The notes beneath the pieces are model-generated. The model saw nothing but the letters and a program-made list of their open reading frames with translations. It made no database searches and was not told the DNA's origin. A DNA stretch of 50,581 bases from JBGTLA01 sp041744375 (GTDB taxonomy: Bacteria; Actinomycetota; Acidimicrobiia; Spongiisociales; ZC4RG35): NCBI GenBank assembly GCA_041744375.1, contig JBGTLA010000022.1, positions 1 through 50,581 on the forward strand, in the 5' to 3' direction. Below, in pieces: positions 35,469-44,503 of this stretch (positions within the stretch are counted from its first letter, which is position 1; every line of letters starts with the position of its first letter). The position numbers and the translations under genes are program-made.

Positions 35469-36236
35469 TCAACCGGTGGGCGGATTGAATTCGCCGCTGT
35501 CGCGCGCCGATTCGGGGCTGAGGCTCGCTGACTCGACGTAGTGGCGCGGGTCGTCTCTCAGTCGATCGACCGGAAGGCCGCCGGTCAGCAGCTCGTAGGC
35601 AGCCACCAGCTCGTCTGGGCCGCTGGCCTCGATCGACAAGAGGCGCCAGGTGGCCCTAGTCTCCCCGTGATCCCAAGTGGGCCATGGAACGAGGGTGTTG
35701 TGCTCCATGAGAGCCCACGCCATCACCTCTGCTGCGTGCTCGGTGCCCCGCTCGGCCCAGTCGAGACTGTGTTCGCCCCAGCCGTCGAGTTGTCGCAACT
35801 CGACGAAGGCGAGGCGGTCGCCGTCTCCCAGGTTGTGATGAGCCCAAGCATGGGCCAATTCATGCAAGATCGTGTGCCTGTTTCGAAGACACAGGTGGAC
35901 GCTCTTGGCGGCCTCGTCGTACAGACCTGCCCGACCGTGACACGACCTGGCGTGGTCGTGGAAGAGGAAGCTCACCTCAGGAAGTACGAGACCCGCATCA
36001 AGGAAACGAGACACCGCCCAGTCGACCAGCTCGCTCTGTCCGTGAGACGAGTTGGCATCGCGCCCCACGGCCCCGGCTGCCGTGCTCTCCACCGAAGCCA
36101 ACGCCCCCGGCGGCATCGGCGCGAGGTGCTCTCCGGCCGGGGAAAGGGGCGACGGGATGTGGCCCCATGAGGCGCCAACTGTCATCCCGAACCCTGTCAG
36201 AACCACGATGGCGATGGTGGCGGTACCCGTTTTCAC
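35469..36236 (-). CDS. Predicted secreted zinc peptidase-like protein (HExxH)
   Basis: 255 aa from GTG at 36236, which gives a clean signal sequence MKTGTATIAIVVLTGFGMTVGA; the frame is open to 36350. The motif HTILHELAHAWAHH carries HELAH (His125, Glu126, His129), and GTEHAAEVMAWAL about 40 residues later holds Glu166/Glu170, one of which is the likely third ligand. CHGRAGLYDEAAKSVHLCLRNRHT has a Cys pair that could form a disulfide outside the cell. I recognise the zincin pattern but not the family. The start codon choice is uncertain. Confidence 0.65.
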   Translation of the reverse strand: MKTGTATIAIVVLTGFGMTVGASWGHIPSPLSPAGEHLAPMPPGALASVESTAAGAVGRDANSSHGQSELVDWAVSRFLDAGLVLPEVSFLFHDHARSCHGRAGLYDEAAKSVHLCLRNRHTILHELAHAWAHHNLGDGDRLAFVELRQLDGWGEHSLDWAERGTEHAAEVMAWALMEHNTLVPWPTWDHGETRATWRLLSIEASGPDELVAAYELLTGGLPVDRLRDDPRHYVESASLSPESARDSGEFNPPTG

Positions 36237-36776
36237 TCGGGCACCGTCCGATGAGCCGGCTGGGTGAGGGCTGGAGAACGGCTGTCGCTCGGCTACCGAC
36301 CTTGCCTTGGTGGAGGTGGACCTAGGGGAGTTGAGCGGGCCCGACGGCACTCGGAGCGGCTACCGTGGCCGCCTGACCGCCAGCCGAGCACTGCGTCATG
36401 CCGTTGGTGTGGGCCGGTGGGATCGGGTGGCGAAGGATTTCGCAGCTGCCCACAACCGGCGACGCGGGGGGACCGGCGCCGATCGCCGAGTCCCGGGCTC
36501 GTCGGGCGAGTGGCGGCGAACGACAGCCCGGCCCTGGTACCGCTCCTCCTGCAGTGCGGCAGTGGTGTAGTGATACATGTCGCCTCCTTGCCTCGGCTGT
36601 GCCATCTGTGACGACACGTCCGCAGGTAAGGAGTGGGCGCTTTAGGACTCCGCAAGGTCCACCAAAGGGAGACTCAAAAGAGCTACGTGTGGCTCACGGA
36701 TCAGCGAGCGAGAGGAGTGGCGGCCGCTGTCGGCGACAAGGCCGCCCTCGAGGTCGGGGCGCTACCTTGGCGGGGA
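36237..36776. other. Gap upstream of the HExxH gene and the P450 stub
   Basis: About 540 bp. Several open frames overlap here on both strands, but none has a family motif, signal sequence or convincing ribosome site. I see no repeat or terminator. Confidence 0.5.
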
Positions 36777-36980
36777 ATGCAGCTGGCCGACCTGACGAGT
36801 CACGACACGTTTCTCGAGGGGCTTTCCCACCAGACGTTCGCCTGGTTGCGTGACCACGATCCAGTCCACTGGGTCGACGAGCACGACGGGGCGGGGTTCT
36901 GGGCGGTGACGCGCCATGCCGACATGCGGACGGTGGGGCGTGACCACGCCACCTTCAGCTCGGCGGAGGGTATTCGCCCC
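36777..36980 (+). pseudogene. Cytochrome P450 N-terminal fragment
   Basis: From ATG 36777 the frame reads MQLADLTSHDTFLEGLSHQT, then FAWLRDHDPVHW, GFWAVTRHADM and TFSSAEGI, the first 65 residues of a bacterial cytochrome P450 (CYP125/142-like opening). The rest of the family (I-helix, ExxR, heme Cys loop) is absent. Similarity stops at about 36977, where the opposite-strand membrane fragment begins. It is a truncated remnant. Confidence 0.7.
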
Positions 36981-36984
36981 GAGA

Positions 36985-37295
36985 ACCTGGCCGAAGGCAG
37001 GGAGGGCTACACCGTCGAGGCCGGCCAGATGAAACACTCCGATGACTGTTCCCAGCGCAGCCAAGATGACACCAAAGCTTCCCCAGGTGCGTGCCACCGG
37101 CGAACTGAGCTGTCTCCCCCATGCCCAGGCCAGCCAGGGCGTGACGGTCAATGCCAGCGCGAGCAACACGTGGTTGATCACCCAGTAGGTGTTGGTGTGT
37201 TCCACGAAAGCCACGCCATCGGTGTAGATCTCGGTGGATCCCACTGGGTGGGTGAGGTTCCCGATCGCCAGCCAGACGGCGGCAATCAGCGCCAA
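36985..37295 (-). pseudogene. 5' fragment of a multi-pass membrane protein
   Basis: From TTG 37295: LALIAAVWLAIGNLTHPVGS, TNTYWVINHVLLALALTVT, WGSFGVILAALGTVIGVFHLAG, i.e. three hydrophobic segments. The sequence stops looking like a membrane protein near 36996, where the P450 stub begins on the other strand. It lies 23 bp after the VOC-like gene. I do not recognise the family. It may be truncated at both ends. Confidence 0.5.
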
Positions 37296-37318
37296 GATTC
37301 CTACCCAAGTCGGCTCGG

Positions 37319-37672
37319 TTAGCTCTCGACGTCGAGCAAGCAGAACTCGTTGCCTTCAGGGTCGGCGAGGACCGTGAGCCGCATCCCGTCGGCTTCGACG
37401 TGCTCGGGGGTGACCTCCGTTGCTCCTAGCTCCGCCAGTCGCTCCAGGTGCTCATCGAACTCGGCGCTGAACACGTCGAGATGCATGCGATTCTTGGTGA
37501 TCTTCCGTTCTGGGACTCGTTGCAGCACCAGTGTGGGCAAACAACCGCCCGGGTCTCGCAATCCGATGAAGGCGCCGTCCTCGCCCACGCGTTCGAAATC
37601 CAGCGCTGCCGTCCAGAACGCAGCCAACCGCTCGGGATCCAGGCAATCGAGAACCACGCCTATCCGAATCAT
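37319..37672 (-). CDS. VOC-family glyoxalase-like protein
   Basis: 117 aa from ATG at 37672. IRIGVVLDCLDPERLAAFWTAALDFER, GGCLPTLVLQRVPERKITKNRMHLDVFSAEF, and LADPEGNEFCLLDVE match the Glyoxalase_6-type single-domain proteins that are common in actinobacteria. The His in RMHLDV and Glu in NEFCLL are metal-site candidates. Function unknown. The membrane-protein fragment follows it on the same strand. Confidence 0.85.
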   Translation of the reverse strand: MIRIGVVLDCLDPERLAAFWTAALDFERVGEDGAFIGLRDPGGCLPTLVLQRVPERKITKNRMHLDVFSAEFDEHLERLAELGATEVTPEHVEADGMRLTVLADPEGNEFCLLDVES

Positions 37673-37712
37673 CGAGGCCCCACGGTATCGGGGAATGCCG
37701 GAGACGGTCGGC

Positions 37713-38168
37713 CTAAGCCCTTCCGGCGTAGTGCGGGTTGGCGAAAGGCCAAGCCTCATCGATCCACATAGCCAATGCCTCCCGAACTGCCGCATCCAGG
37801 CCAGCCCGACTGCGGCGCACCCATGAACTGATTCTCGCATCGTGACCCGGAAGGCGACTCGGATAGATGTAGATACAGCCGATGACATCGTCACCTTCGA
37901 GGATCGAATAGGTGAAACCTCTGCGCGCCTCGAAATCCTTGGCGTGTCGCACCAGATCCTCCGAGTTCTCTTCCCGTGTCATGGCGACCGGCCAGTTCGG
38001 CTCTTCTTGTGAACTGAACCCGGGGGTGGATCGGATGTGGTCGATGCTCGACATCCATGCAGCGTGGTCCCGGTCGTTGTGTTGCTCACCCAACGGTTCT
38101 AGGTGAAACTCGGACCAGGAGTAGGCGTGCGGGACTGCGAAGCCAGGCGGTACGAACGAGTCTTCCAT
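37713..38168 (-). CDS. GNAT-like N-acetyltransferase
   Basis: 151 aa. FHLEPLGEQHNDRDHAAWMSSIDHIR and FTYSILEGDDVIGCIYIYPS resemble GNAT strands beta1-4. The following RISSWVRRSRAGLDAAVREALAMWIDEAWPF is a shortened acetyl-CoA region without the full Q/RxxGxG/A loop, so acetyl-CoA binding may be atypical. The substrate is unknown. Confidence 0.7.
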   Translation of the reverse strand: MEDSFVPPGFAVPHAYSWSEFHLEPLGEQHNDRDHAAWMSSIDHIRSTPGFSSQEEPNWPVAMTREENSEDLVRHAKDFEARRGFTYSILEGDDVIGCIYIYPSRLPGHDARISSWVRRSRAGLDAAVREALAMWIDEAWPFANPHYAGRA

Positions 38169-38598
38169 GAGCCGAGACTAGGCCACGGATCATGCCGCAC
38201 CAGATCGAAGCACATCGTGTTCGACGGCAAACGGGCTTTCCGATGGTGGGTCCAACGATGCAGACTCACTCCCAACCGGAGTCACTCACGGCGCTTTCGA
38301 GAGGCACTTCCGCGGACGCGACCGGCCCAGGACCCCTGTCCGATCACTCTCTACGACCAGTGGTGCGGGTCCCGATCCACAACCTGATCGCACAATCGGC
38401 GCCTACCCCCGGACCATTACTCTTGTGAGGACGACCCCTCGCACGCTCGCCTGCGTTGTCTCGAACGTTTAGCGAGGGTTATCGTGCAGTCCCGGGCCTC
38501 TGGGACTACGCGAAATCTACTTTGACCTGGGGAAAGCGCGTCGAATAGGACCGCCGTGTTCAGCCGATCTGGAATGGCGCCAGCGAGGTCTTGGAATA
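38169..38598. other. Non-coding stretch before repeat copy A
   Basis: About 430 bp without recognisable genes. The frames present lack starts with ribosome sites and family features. Repeat copy A follows at 38599. Confidence 0.5.
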
Positions 38599-38671
38599 GC
38601 GCGGGGAGCAGGCTTGACAGGCCTTCACCAACTGAATGTCGTGCTGGCGTTGGGTTGTGCACCCACGACCT
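38599..38671. repeat. 73-bp exact repeat, copy A
   Basis: Identical over 73 bp to 41982-42054, in the same orientation. After 16-17 divergent bases, a further match gagaacaaccccg follows at 38688-38700 and 42071-42083. The repeat contains a hairpin-forming TGGGT-tgtgc-ACCCA. Confidence 0.9.
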
Positions 38672-38935
38672 AGGGCTCTACCGCCTCGAGAACAACCCCG
38701 GCGGCGACCCTAATCCGAGCCTGGTGACCGAAGTGATCGGGCTCGATCGTCGTCAGCAAGCCGAAGGGGTCTCCACCCGCTGGGAGAAGGTGGCAGAATC
38801 GAGACTCGAACCGTGGAGACCTAGCCGATGCCGAGCAACACGTGGCTGTACAGTGGAGAGGGACGGCCGGTGATCATTACCAGCGTGCGTTACTTGCTGT
38901 GCGATCCTGTCGACACCGCAGAGAACCTCGCCACG

Positions 38936-40282
38936 GTGGGCGAGCCTGCTGGTCCGGCCCGCTTTACCCTCGGCGCCCTTGTCCTCGCGATGGCACTGGT
39001 GATCGGGGCGTGCTCGGGCGGAACGGGCCTCGATCGGGACGGTGTCGGCGTCGACACCACAGAGCCGGTCACCGAGACCGGGGTCGTCGATGGTGGGGCC
39101 GCGCCTGCCGACGACTCCACCCCCGGCCCAGCCGAGGCGGACAAGGTGGTCGACTCTCCGGTGGTCGTCTCGGACGGCTGCAACCTCGAACCACTGCACG
39201 ATGGGACACCGGCTGAACTGCTCGCCCTCGACGTACTTGCCCTCCAACCCCGCCAACCTATCGACCTCGACTTGTTCTCGACGGTGTCGTGGCGTGGGGA
39301 CGGGATCTACCCGCAGGGGACGCCCGTCGAGCTCGTGGAAGAGCAAGTGTGGGATGCGCCCTCGGTCCGAATCGAACTCGAGGAGTTGCTGCGGCGCCAA
39401 CTCGGCGGAGATCAGGCCGAACTCGATCGGGCGCTGGCGCTGTTCGACGATCCCTCGGTCGTCGAGCTCTTCCCCGATGTCACTCTGCGGGCCGCCTTCG
39501 TGGGTATGACGGGAACGTTGTGGGAGCCCGCCATCGACCATGTACTCACGAGCGGCCGCTTCCAACCGGCCGTGTACTCGGGAACGCCCGCCCGCGCCGG
39601 CATCATCGGTGCCCCTCGCATGGTCGTCTTCCATAGGTACAACCAGCACGAGCACTTCGCCCCCAAGATCTCGCTGATGGGCCACGAGATCCTCCACGAC
39701 AAGATCGTCGCCGGCTCGGAGGATGGGCTCGGGACCTCGAACCCGCCAGCCGGGCTCTACGAGGAGGCAGTGGCCCACGCCCTCGAGGCAATGGTGTACC
39801 TTCAAGTCCTCCACGCCAGCCCCGAGCTGGCCCGACTCGATGGCGAGTTCTCCCGGGAGTCCAATACAGGGGCCATGTTCCTCCTCAATTCGCGACCGGC
39901 CGGCTCTCCGGTCATCTGCCTCCACATCGGGGGAGACGGGCGGGTTGCTCCCGGTAGCCCCACCTTCGGGGCCGCCGACTTCCTCTCTGCCGGTGCCGAG
40001 GGTTATGCCGGTCATGCGGCGAGGGTCGAGTCCGGCCTAATGCAGTCATGGGTTCGGGACCTGCTGGGCAACCTCGGGATCGCAGCCGGCGACGCCTTCG
40101 ACGAGCAGTTGGTGAAGTCCTTCTCCATCACCGGACGCGGATGGCTGGGGCCGATCGAGCGGGTGCAGGTGAGCGTCCTGCTCGGACTGATCACCGTCGG
40201 CGACATAGTCGAGGTTGCCGGGTTGTCCGAAGACGAGGTGGTCGACCTGCTGGCGCTCGCCCCGTACCTGCGCGGCGATTGA
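38936..40282 (+). CDS. Lipoprotein with HExxH motif (putative metallopeptidase)
   Basis: 448 aa from GTG at 38936, which places the lipobox VIGAC at Cys26; an ATG at 38828 would add 36 residues before the hydrophobic segment. A D/T/E-rich linker follows the lipobox. The central part has MGHEILHDKIV with HEILH (His250, Glu251, His254) and LYEEAVAHALEAMVY about 25 residues later, with Glu276/Glu277 as possible third ligand: a gluzincin-like pattern. The remainder is unfamiliar. It is a predicted outer-face metalloenzyme with unknown substrate. Unrelated in sequence to the HExxH protein at 35469 apart from the motif. Confidence 0.65.
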   Translation: MGEPAGPARFTLGALVLAMALVIGACSGGTGLDRDGVGVDTTEPVTETGVVDGGAAPADDSTPGPAEADKVVDSPVVVSDGCNLEPLHDGTPAELLALDVLALQPRQPIDLDLFSTVSWRGDGIYPQGTPVELVEEQVWDAPSVRIELEELLRRQLGGDQAELDRALALFDDPSVVELFPDVTLRAAFVGMTGTLWEPAIDHVLTSGRFQPAVYSGTPARAGIIGAPRMVVFHRYNQHEHFAPKISLMGHEILHDKIVAGSEDGLGTSNPPAGLYEEAVAHALEAMVYLQVLHASPELARLDGEFSRESNTGAMFLLNSRPAGSPVICLHIGGDGRVAPGSPTFGAADFLSAGAEGYAGHAARVESGLMQSWVRDLLGNLGIAAGDAFDEQLVKSFSITGRGWLGPIERVQVSVLLGLITVGDIVEVAGLSEDEVVDLLALAPYLRGD

Positions 40283-40871
40283 TCCGCGACGCCGGAGCGG
40301 CGCCTGTTCCGCCCTCCTCTCGTAATCACCCCGGTCCGTGTCCGCGTTGCGCGTGATCGAAGCGTTCGCTGGCTGGCTCGAGGAGCTGTCGTTCCTTCTT
40401 GAGGCTCAGCCGGGGCGCACCAGTCCCACCGGACTCTTTCTCTCGGGCCGATTTCCCTGCCCTCTCGAGGGGACTCGCGGGGGGCCTTGGCTGGAGGCGA
40501 TCATCGAGATCGGCGACGAAGACCTCGATCCGGGCCGAGGCCCGGCATGAGACGGTGGTCGAGCGCGCCCGCGCAAGCATCCGCTCCGTCGTGCGGGACC
40601 GGCGACAACGAGAGGAAAGCTACGCCTGGGCCTGCACCGGGGCTCCCCGAGCCTTTCAGGAAGGCGATAGCCATATGACGACGACTACCTTGCAGGAACC
40701 GCCACCGGCAGCGACTTCAACAGCATGGGGGACATTCTCAAACGGTATTCAGCAACACGTAGTGTTCTCCGGTTCGCTCAGCCGGGATCGGTTGACGCTG
40801 GCAGCCGGACTCGTTAGCCTCCCCACGCACGGAGGCGACTCACCATTGAGAGTGGGCAAACGAGGGCAGCG
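40283..40871. other. 589-bp gap with only weak ORFs
   Basis: Open frames such as 40338-40550 (+, 70 codons) and 40326-40580 (-, 84 codons) overlap each other, lack family features and have no good ribosome sites. It may contain decayed coding DNA. No terminator or palindrome found. Confidence 0.5.
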
Positions 40872-41711
40872 ATGACACGATCGGCGCGGCTCTTTTTCGC
40901 GTGCACGACCGCAATTCTGGTTGGTGTTCTCGTCGGCTGCGGGAGCGGCAACGGTGCCCCGACCCCGGAAGCGGACGATACCGCCACGACCCTGCCGACC
41001 AGCCAAACTGATGCGCCAGACCCGGACGATGTGGCCGAAGATCGGGAAACCGTTGCCAGCCAACCCGAAACCTCGGATGACGACACTGACGGCCAGGATT
41101 CCGATCTGCAGGATTCCGAGCTGTGGGAGGCCCTGGTGACGCTTGATGAGTTCATCGCCTATGCCGGCTTCACTTCCGATGAGGAGGTTGTCGCCGAGGG
41201 GTCAACGGCGGAGATCGACCAGCCGTTGCTCTGCGGCGTTCCTGCGTTCGGCGACCTGGCCGTGGCCACTGATGGCATCTACCGAAGCATCGAGGGAGTC
41301 ACAGACAAGGATGTGTGGTGTTTCACGGTGTCGCTATGGCCGCTCCCCTACGGATCCGATGAGGAGTTCCAGAGCGTTGGCGAGGCCCTCCAAACGTTCA
41401 CCCAGCAGAGCGATGAGAACTGCCCGACCTACGAGTTGGACGGTTGGGAGTATCAGTCTCGGGATAGCAGCGGCCAGCACTTCTTCGCCCAGCAGTACGA
41501 CATCGACACGGGCCTGATGACAGGTGCCTATGTGGCGACGTCCTGGGCGATATCGTTGCCGTGGGAAGACGACCCTGATACAGGAGTCTGGTGGGTAGTA
41601 GTCGTGGACGTTGATGGCTCCGACATCATGGGCAACCAAGTCATGGACCAAGCCGTCGGCCCCACCCTGGAAAAGGCGCAGCGCTGGCTGGACGAGCGCG
41701 CTGGCGGATGA
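40872..41711 (+). CDS. Putative lipoprotein, function unknown
   Basis: 279 aa. Signal peptide MTRSARLFFACTTAILVGV with lipobox VLVGC (Cys23), then an acidic low-complexity stretch (about 30-80) of Asp, Glu, Thr and Pro, then a globular part of about 190 residues with several Trp and three Cys (LLCGVP, VWCFTV, ENCPTY). There is no recognised domain. The low-complexity stretch probably acts as a spacer to the cell wall. Confidence 0.75.
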   Translation: MTRSARLFFACTTAILVGVLVGCGSGNGAPTPEADDTATTLPTSQTDAPDPDDVAEDRETVASQPETSDDDTDGQDSDLQDSELWEALVTLDEFIAYAGFTSDEEVVAEGSTAEIDQPLLCGVPAFGDLAVATDGIYRSIEGVTDKDVWCFTVSLWPLPYGSDEEFQSVGEALQTFTQQSDENCPTYELDGWEYQSRDSSGQHFFAQQYDIDTGLMTGAYVATSWAISLPWEDDPDTGVWWVVVVDVDGSDIMGNQVMDQAVGPTLEKAQRWLDERAGG

Positions 41712-41981
41712 ACGAATGATGTGGCTCCATCAGATTTGTCCCGCACCCTGGTTGTGACACCCGGGGACGTGGATGGAGCGGTAGAAGGCTCGGGCTCCTC
41801 TGTCGTCAAGCCTCGAACTTCTCCGTCTTGGTGAGGCGTTCGTCGCTCATGACCGGCGATGACTATTCGTGACGGGTGGTTCCTCGGGCTGCGCCTCGCC
41901 GCCGCCACCTGCAAACAAATCAGACGGTCACGCCGCTGTCAGGTGTCGTTGGCGGCTGTGGTGGGCCCAGGTGAGGCTGTT
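41712..41981. other. Non-coding stretch before repeat copy B
   Basis: 270 bp of apparently non-coding DNA. No insertion-sequence gene is recognisable. Together with repeat copy B and the following 290 bp it forms a 636-bp gap. Confidence 0.45.
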
Positions 41982-42054
41982 GCGCGGGGAGCAGGCTTGA
42001 CAGGCCTTCACCAACTGAATGTCGTGCTGGCGTTGGGTTGTGCACCCACGACCT
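41982..42054. repeat. 73-bp exact repeat, copy B
   Basis: Second copy of the 38599-38671 repeat, 3.4 kb downstream in the same orientation, with a short second match at 42071-42083. The 42055-42347 remainder has no supported gene. Confidence 0.9.
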
Positions 42055-42347
42055 TGGGCGCGGGCGTTGCGAGAACAACCCCGACCTTGAGCCGAGTCCG
42101 CTCCGGGCCTCGCGAAACCCGGAGCGACGCATCCTGCCGGAGCGTGGCGTGCTGGGTTACCCCACTCCGACGTTGGCGAGGGTGCTTTCGAAGAGTTCGA
42201 GGAACAGGCGATGTCTGTCGGTTCCCATCCTCGTCTGGTCAGCCGACCTCTTCAAACCGTCTTCACTACCAGGCGGATTCAAGGCATAATCGTTGATTGG
42301 TAGGTTGGCCGGTCCCGACAGCGGATGGCTCACGTACGATCTCCGGT

Positions 42348-43550
42348 ATGGCCCGCCTGCTTGACCTGAACGAACTCGCTGAGGAGACATCGACCGAATT
42401 CGGCCTCCTCGAGTGCTTGCGAGAGATCGGGGTCATCGCTCCCGACGTGGATGGCGTGTACACGGCGGGGGACGTGATCCGGGTCGATGCGGCGAAGTCT
42501 CTCCTCGATTCCGGTTTGAGCGTCGAGAAGATCGGCGAGGCCATCGACCTCGGGCTGTTCACCTTCGAGTACATCGACCGATTCCATCCTGAGCCGTCAC
42601 CGCTGTCCGACAACACTCTGGGCGACCTCGCCGGCCAGCTGAGCCTCGAGGTGCAGGTTCTCAAGTCCGTCTACCTTGCCCTGGGGCTGGCTGAGCCGCC
42701 CGAGGACGGTCGACTCACCGTGGAGACCGAGGAGATACTGGAGCGATTCGTCGCAGTGTGGGGACCGGGAGGCGAGAACGGTCTGGTCCGGGCTGCACGT
42801 CTCGTTGGTGAGCCGGCCCAGCGGCTCTCAGAAGGCTGGACCCGCTTGTATGTCGAGAAGATCTCACATCCGCTCGGTGAGCAGGGGCTCACCACGGAGG
42901 AGCGAATCCAGGAGATCGTTGCCACGACGGAACAGGCCGCACTTCTGGCGCCGATGATGTTCAACTGGCTGATGCAGACTCATCTCCGTCATGCGATCGA
43001 TCGGGCAAACCTCGAGGGCATCGAGGAGACGATGGCGGAGATCGGCCTGTCGGCCCCCGCACCGAGGCGTCCTCCGGCGATTGCGTTTGTCGACATCTCC
43101 GGGTACACCCAGATGACCCAGGCGCATGGCGACACATATGCGGTGCGCAGCTCCGATCTGATGAGAAATCACGCCCAGCGGGTGGCCGGCCAACATGGCG
43201 GCCGTCTCGTCAAGCTCCTGGGTGACGGCGCAATGCTCTACTTCGAGAATGTATCCGAGGGGGTCTCCGCGGTGGTCGAGTTGGTGCGGGCACTTGCAGG
43301 CGATGGCCTGGAGGCTCATGCGGGAATACACGCCGGCCCAGTCATCGAGCACGATGCCGACTTCTATGGCAGCACCGTCAACCTGACTTCCCGGATCGCC
43401 GGCCTCGCCGGGCCCGGGGAGATCCTGGTGTCGGGAGTGGTCGTCAATCAAGTGGAAGATCTGGATGTCGAGAGTCTCGGCTCGGCGATTCTCAAGGGAG
43501 TCGACGCACCGGTTCCCACCTACCGGTTGTTGTCCCTTTCCGGTGTTTGA
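42348..43550 (+). CDS. Class III adenylate/guanylate cyclase with HTH-like N-terminal domain
   Basis: 400 aa from ATG at 42348. Residues 1-80 include GVYTAGDVIRVDAAKSLLDSGLSVEKIGEAI, which resembles a MerR-type helix-turn-helix. The catalytic domain (about 240-395) shows metal Asp in FVDISGYTQMT, the Lys and second Asp in VKLLGDGAMLYF, and the transition-state Asn and Arg in GSTVNLTSR. GIHAGPVIEHDADFYG also fits. Thus the cyclase site looks complete and it probably makes cAMP (or cGMP). The purpose of a DNA-binding-like domain here is unknown. Confidence 0.85.
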   Translation: MARLLDLNELAEETSTEFGLLECLREIGVIAPDVDGVYTAGDVIRVDAAKSLLDSGLSVEKIGEAIDLGLFTFEYIDRFHPEPSPLSDNTLGDLAGQLSLEVQVLKSVYLALGLAEPPEDGRLTVETEEILERFVAVWGPGGENGLVRAARLVGEPAQRLSEGWTRLYVEKISHPLGEQGLTTEERIQEIVATTEQAALLAPMMFNWLMQTHLRHAIDRANLEGIEETMAEIGLSAPAPRRPPAIAFVDISGYTQMTQAHGDTYAVRSSDLMRNHAQRVAGQHGGRLVKLLGDGAMLYFENVSEGVSAVVELVRALAGDGLEAHAGIHAGPVIEHDADFYGSTVNLTSRIAGLAGPGEILVSGVVVNQVEDLDVESLGSAILKGVDAPVPTYRLLSLSGV

Positions 43551-43711
43551 GGCCGCGTCGGCTAAGAGCCCCCCAACACAACCACGCTGACGTTTCTCTG
43601 GCCAGCGACGCCACTTGCTTCGGTCCTCGTCCTTGACGCACCGCTCCGGGTGCGCCTGCGTCCTGCGTTCTCGCATCGACATCGCGGACTCGGCGAAACA
43701 TGCGACCATGT

Positions 43712-44382
43712 TCATCTTGGAGAGCACTCGGCGACCACAGCGAAGGCTCGGACGGGAAGCTCCCCATGCCCCGTTCACGAGGTGGCGTGGCGAAGAACCG
43801 AAACCCGGCCTGTGGCAGAGCCTCCAGTCCCGTGAGATGCTCGACGATCGGTATCCCGGCTGACAGCAGGAGGGTGTGGACGGGTCTGGAGTCCGAGCGA
43901 GTGTCGTCGATGCTAACCGAGTCGATTCCGACCGATGCACCCCTTGATCGACCAGCGATTCTGCTGCCGCTTCGGTGAGAGGGGGTGGTCGGGGTGGCCG
44001 TATCGGTCCGAGCCCCAGTGGGTATCCCAGCCGGTGTGGAACAACACTGCCCGTCCGGTCACCTCTAGGCCTTTGAGTGCCTCCGGCCTGATCTCATCGC
44101 CTTCCTCGATGCGAATACAGACCGCCTCGAGGTTTGCCGCCCGCTTCGGAGCCAGCCCGGCCAGGTCATAGCCTTCCGGGTAACGGTGGAAGGGAGTATC
44201 CAGGTACGTACCGGTGTTCGAGACCATCTCGATGCGCCCGATCTGGAACTCGGTTCCCTTCTCGTAGTGAGCCCGGGACTCCTCCCGTGAAAGAAAATCG
44301 GTGATCACCGGTCCGGGGAGCCCGGGGTAGGTGATCGTTCCGTTGGCTATCGGACGGGACCCAGATCGATGAGCGTTGCCAT
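43712..44382 (-). pseudogene. Cyclase-family (kynurenine formamidase-like) protein, four frameshifts
   Basis: The protein can be read in pieces from ATG at 44382: MATLIDLG; then SRPIANGTITYPGLPGPV, SNTGTYLDTPFHRYPEG and VLFHTGWDTHWG; then LTEAAAESLVDQGV; then ASVGIDSVSIDDTRSD, PIVEHLTGLEALPQAG and FRFFATPPRERGMGSFP; then VRAFAVVAECSPR before TGA at 43712. Each switch can be repaired by adding one base: near 44360-44362, 43979-43985, 43938 and 43754-43756. The repaired protein would be about 224 aa, normal for the family. The family's metal motif HxGTHxDxPxH reads NTGTYLDTPFH, as in a known variant group. Four lesions in 670 bp favour a decayed gene, or a badly read stretch. Confidence 0.75.
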
Positions 44383-44503
44383 CCCGGAAGGGTATGCGGG
44401 TGTGTCAGTGGGACGCCGGGGGCGCATCAGCACGACGTCAGGGCCGGTTGTGAATCTGGCACCGGATCGAGAGAGTCTCGACCAGAGAGTTCAGGAGTTA
44501 CTG

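Noticed and set aside
36762..37295. Full 177-codon membrane protein on the minus strand
   Set aside because: Only the first 100 codons look membrane-like; the rest is antisense to the P450 stub.
40326..40580. Minus-strand 84-codon ORF
   Set aside because: No family features or ribosome site; composition like a chance frame in GC-rich DNA.
38599..42083. Repeat copies as integron attC sites
   Set aside because: One GTTGGGT fits the R' consensus GTTRRRY, but no RYYYAAC partner is placed correctly and no integrase is present.
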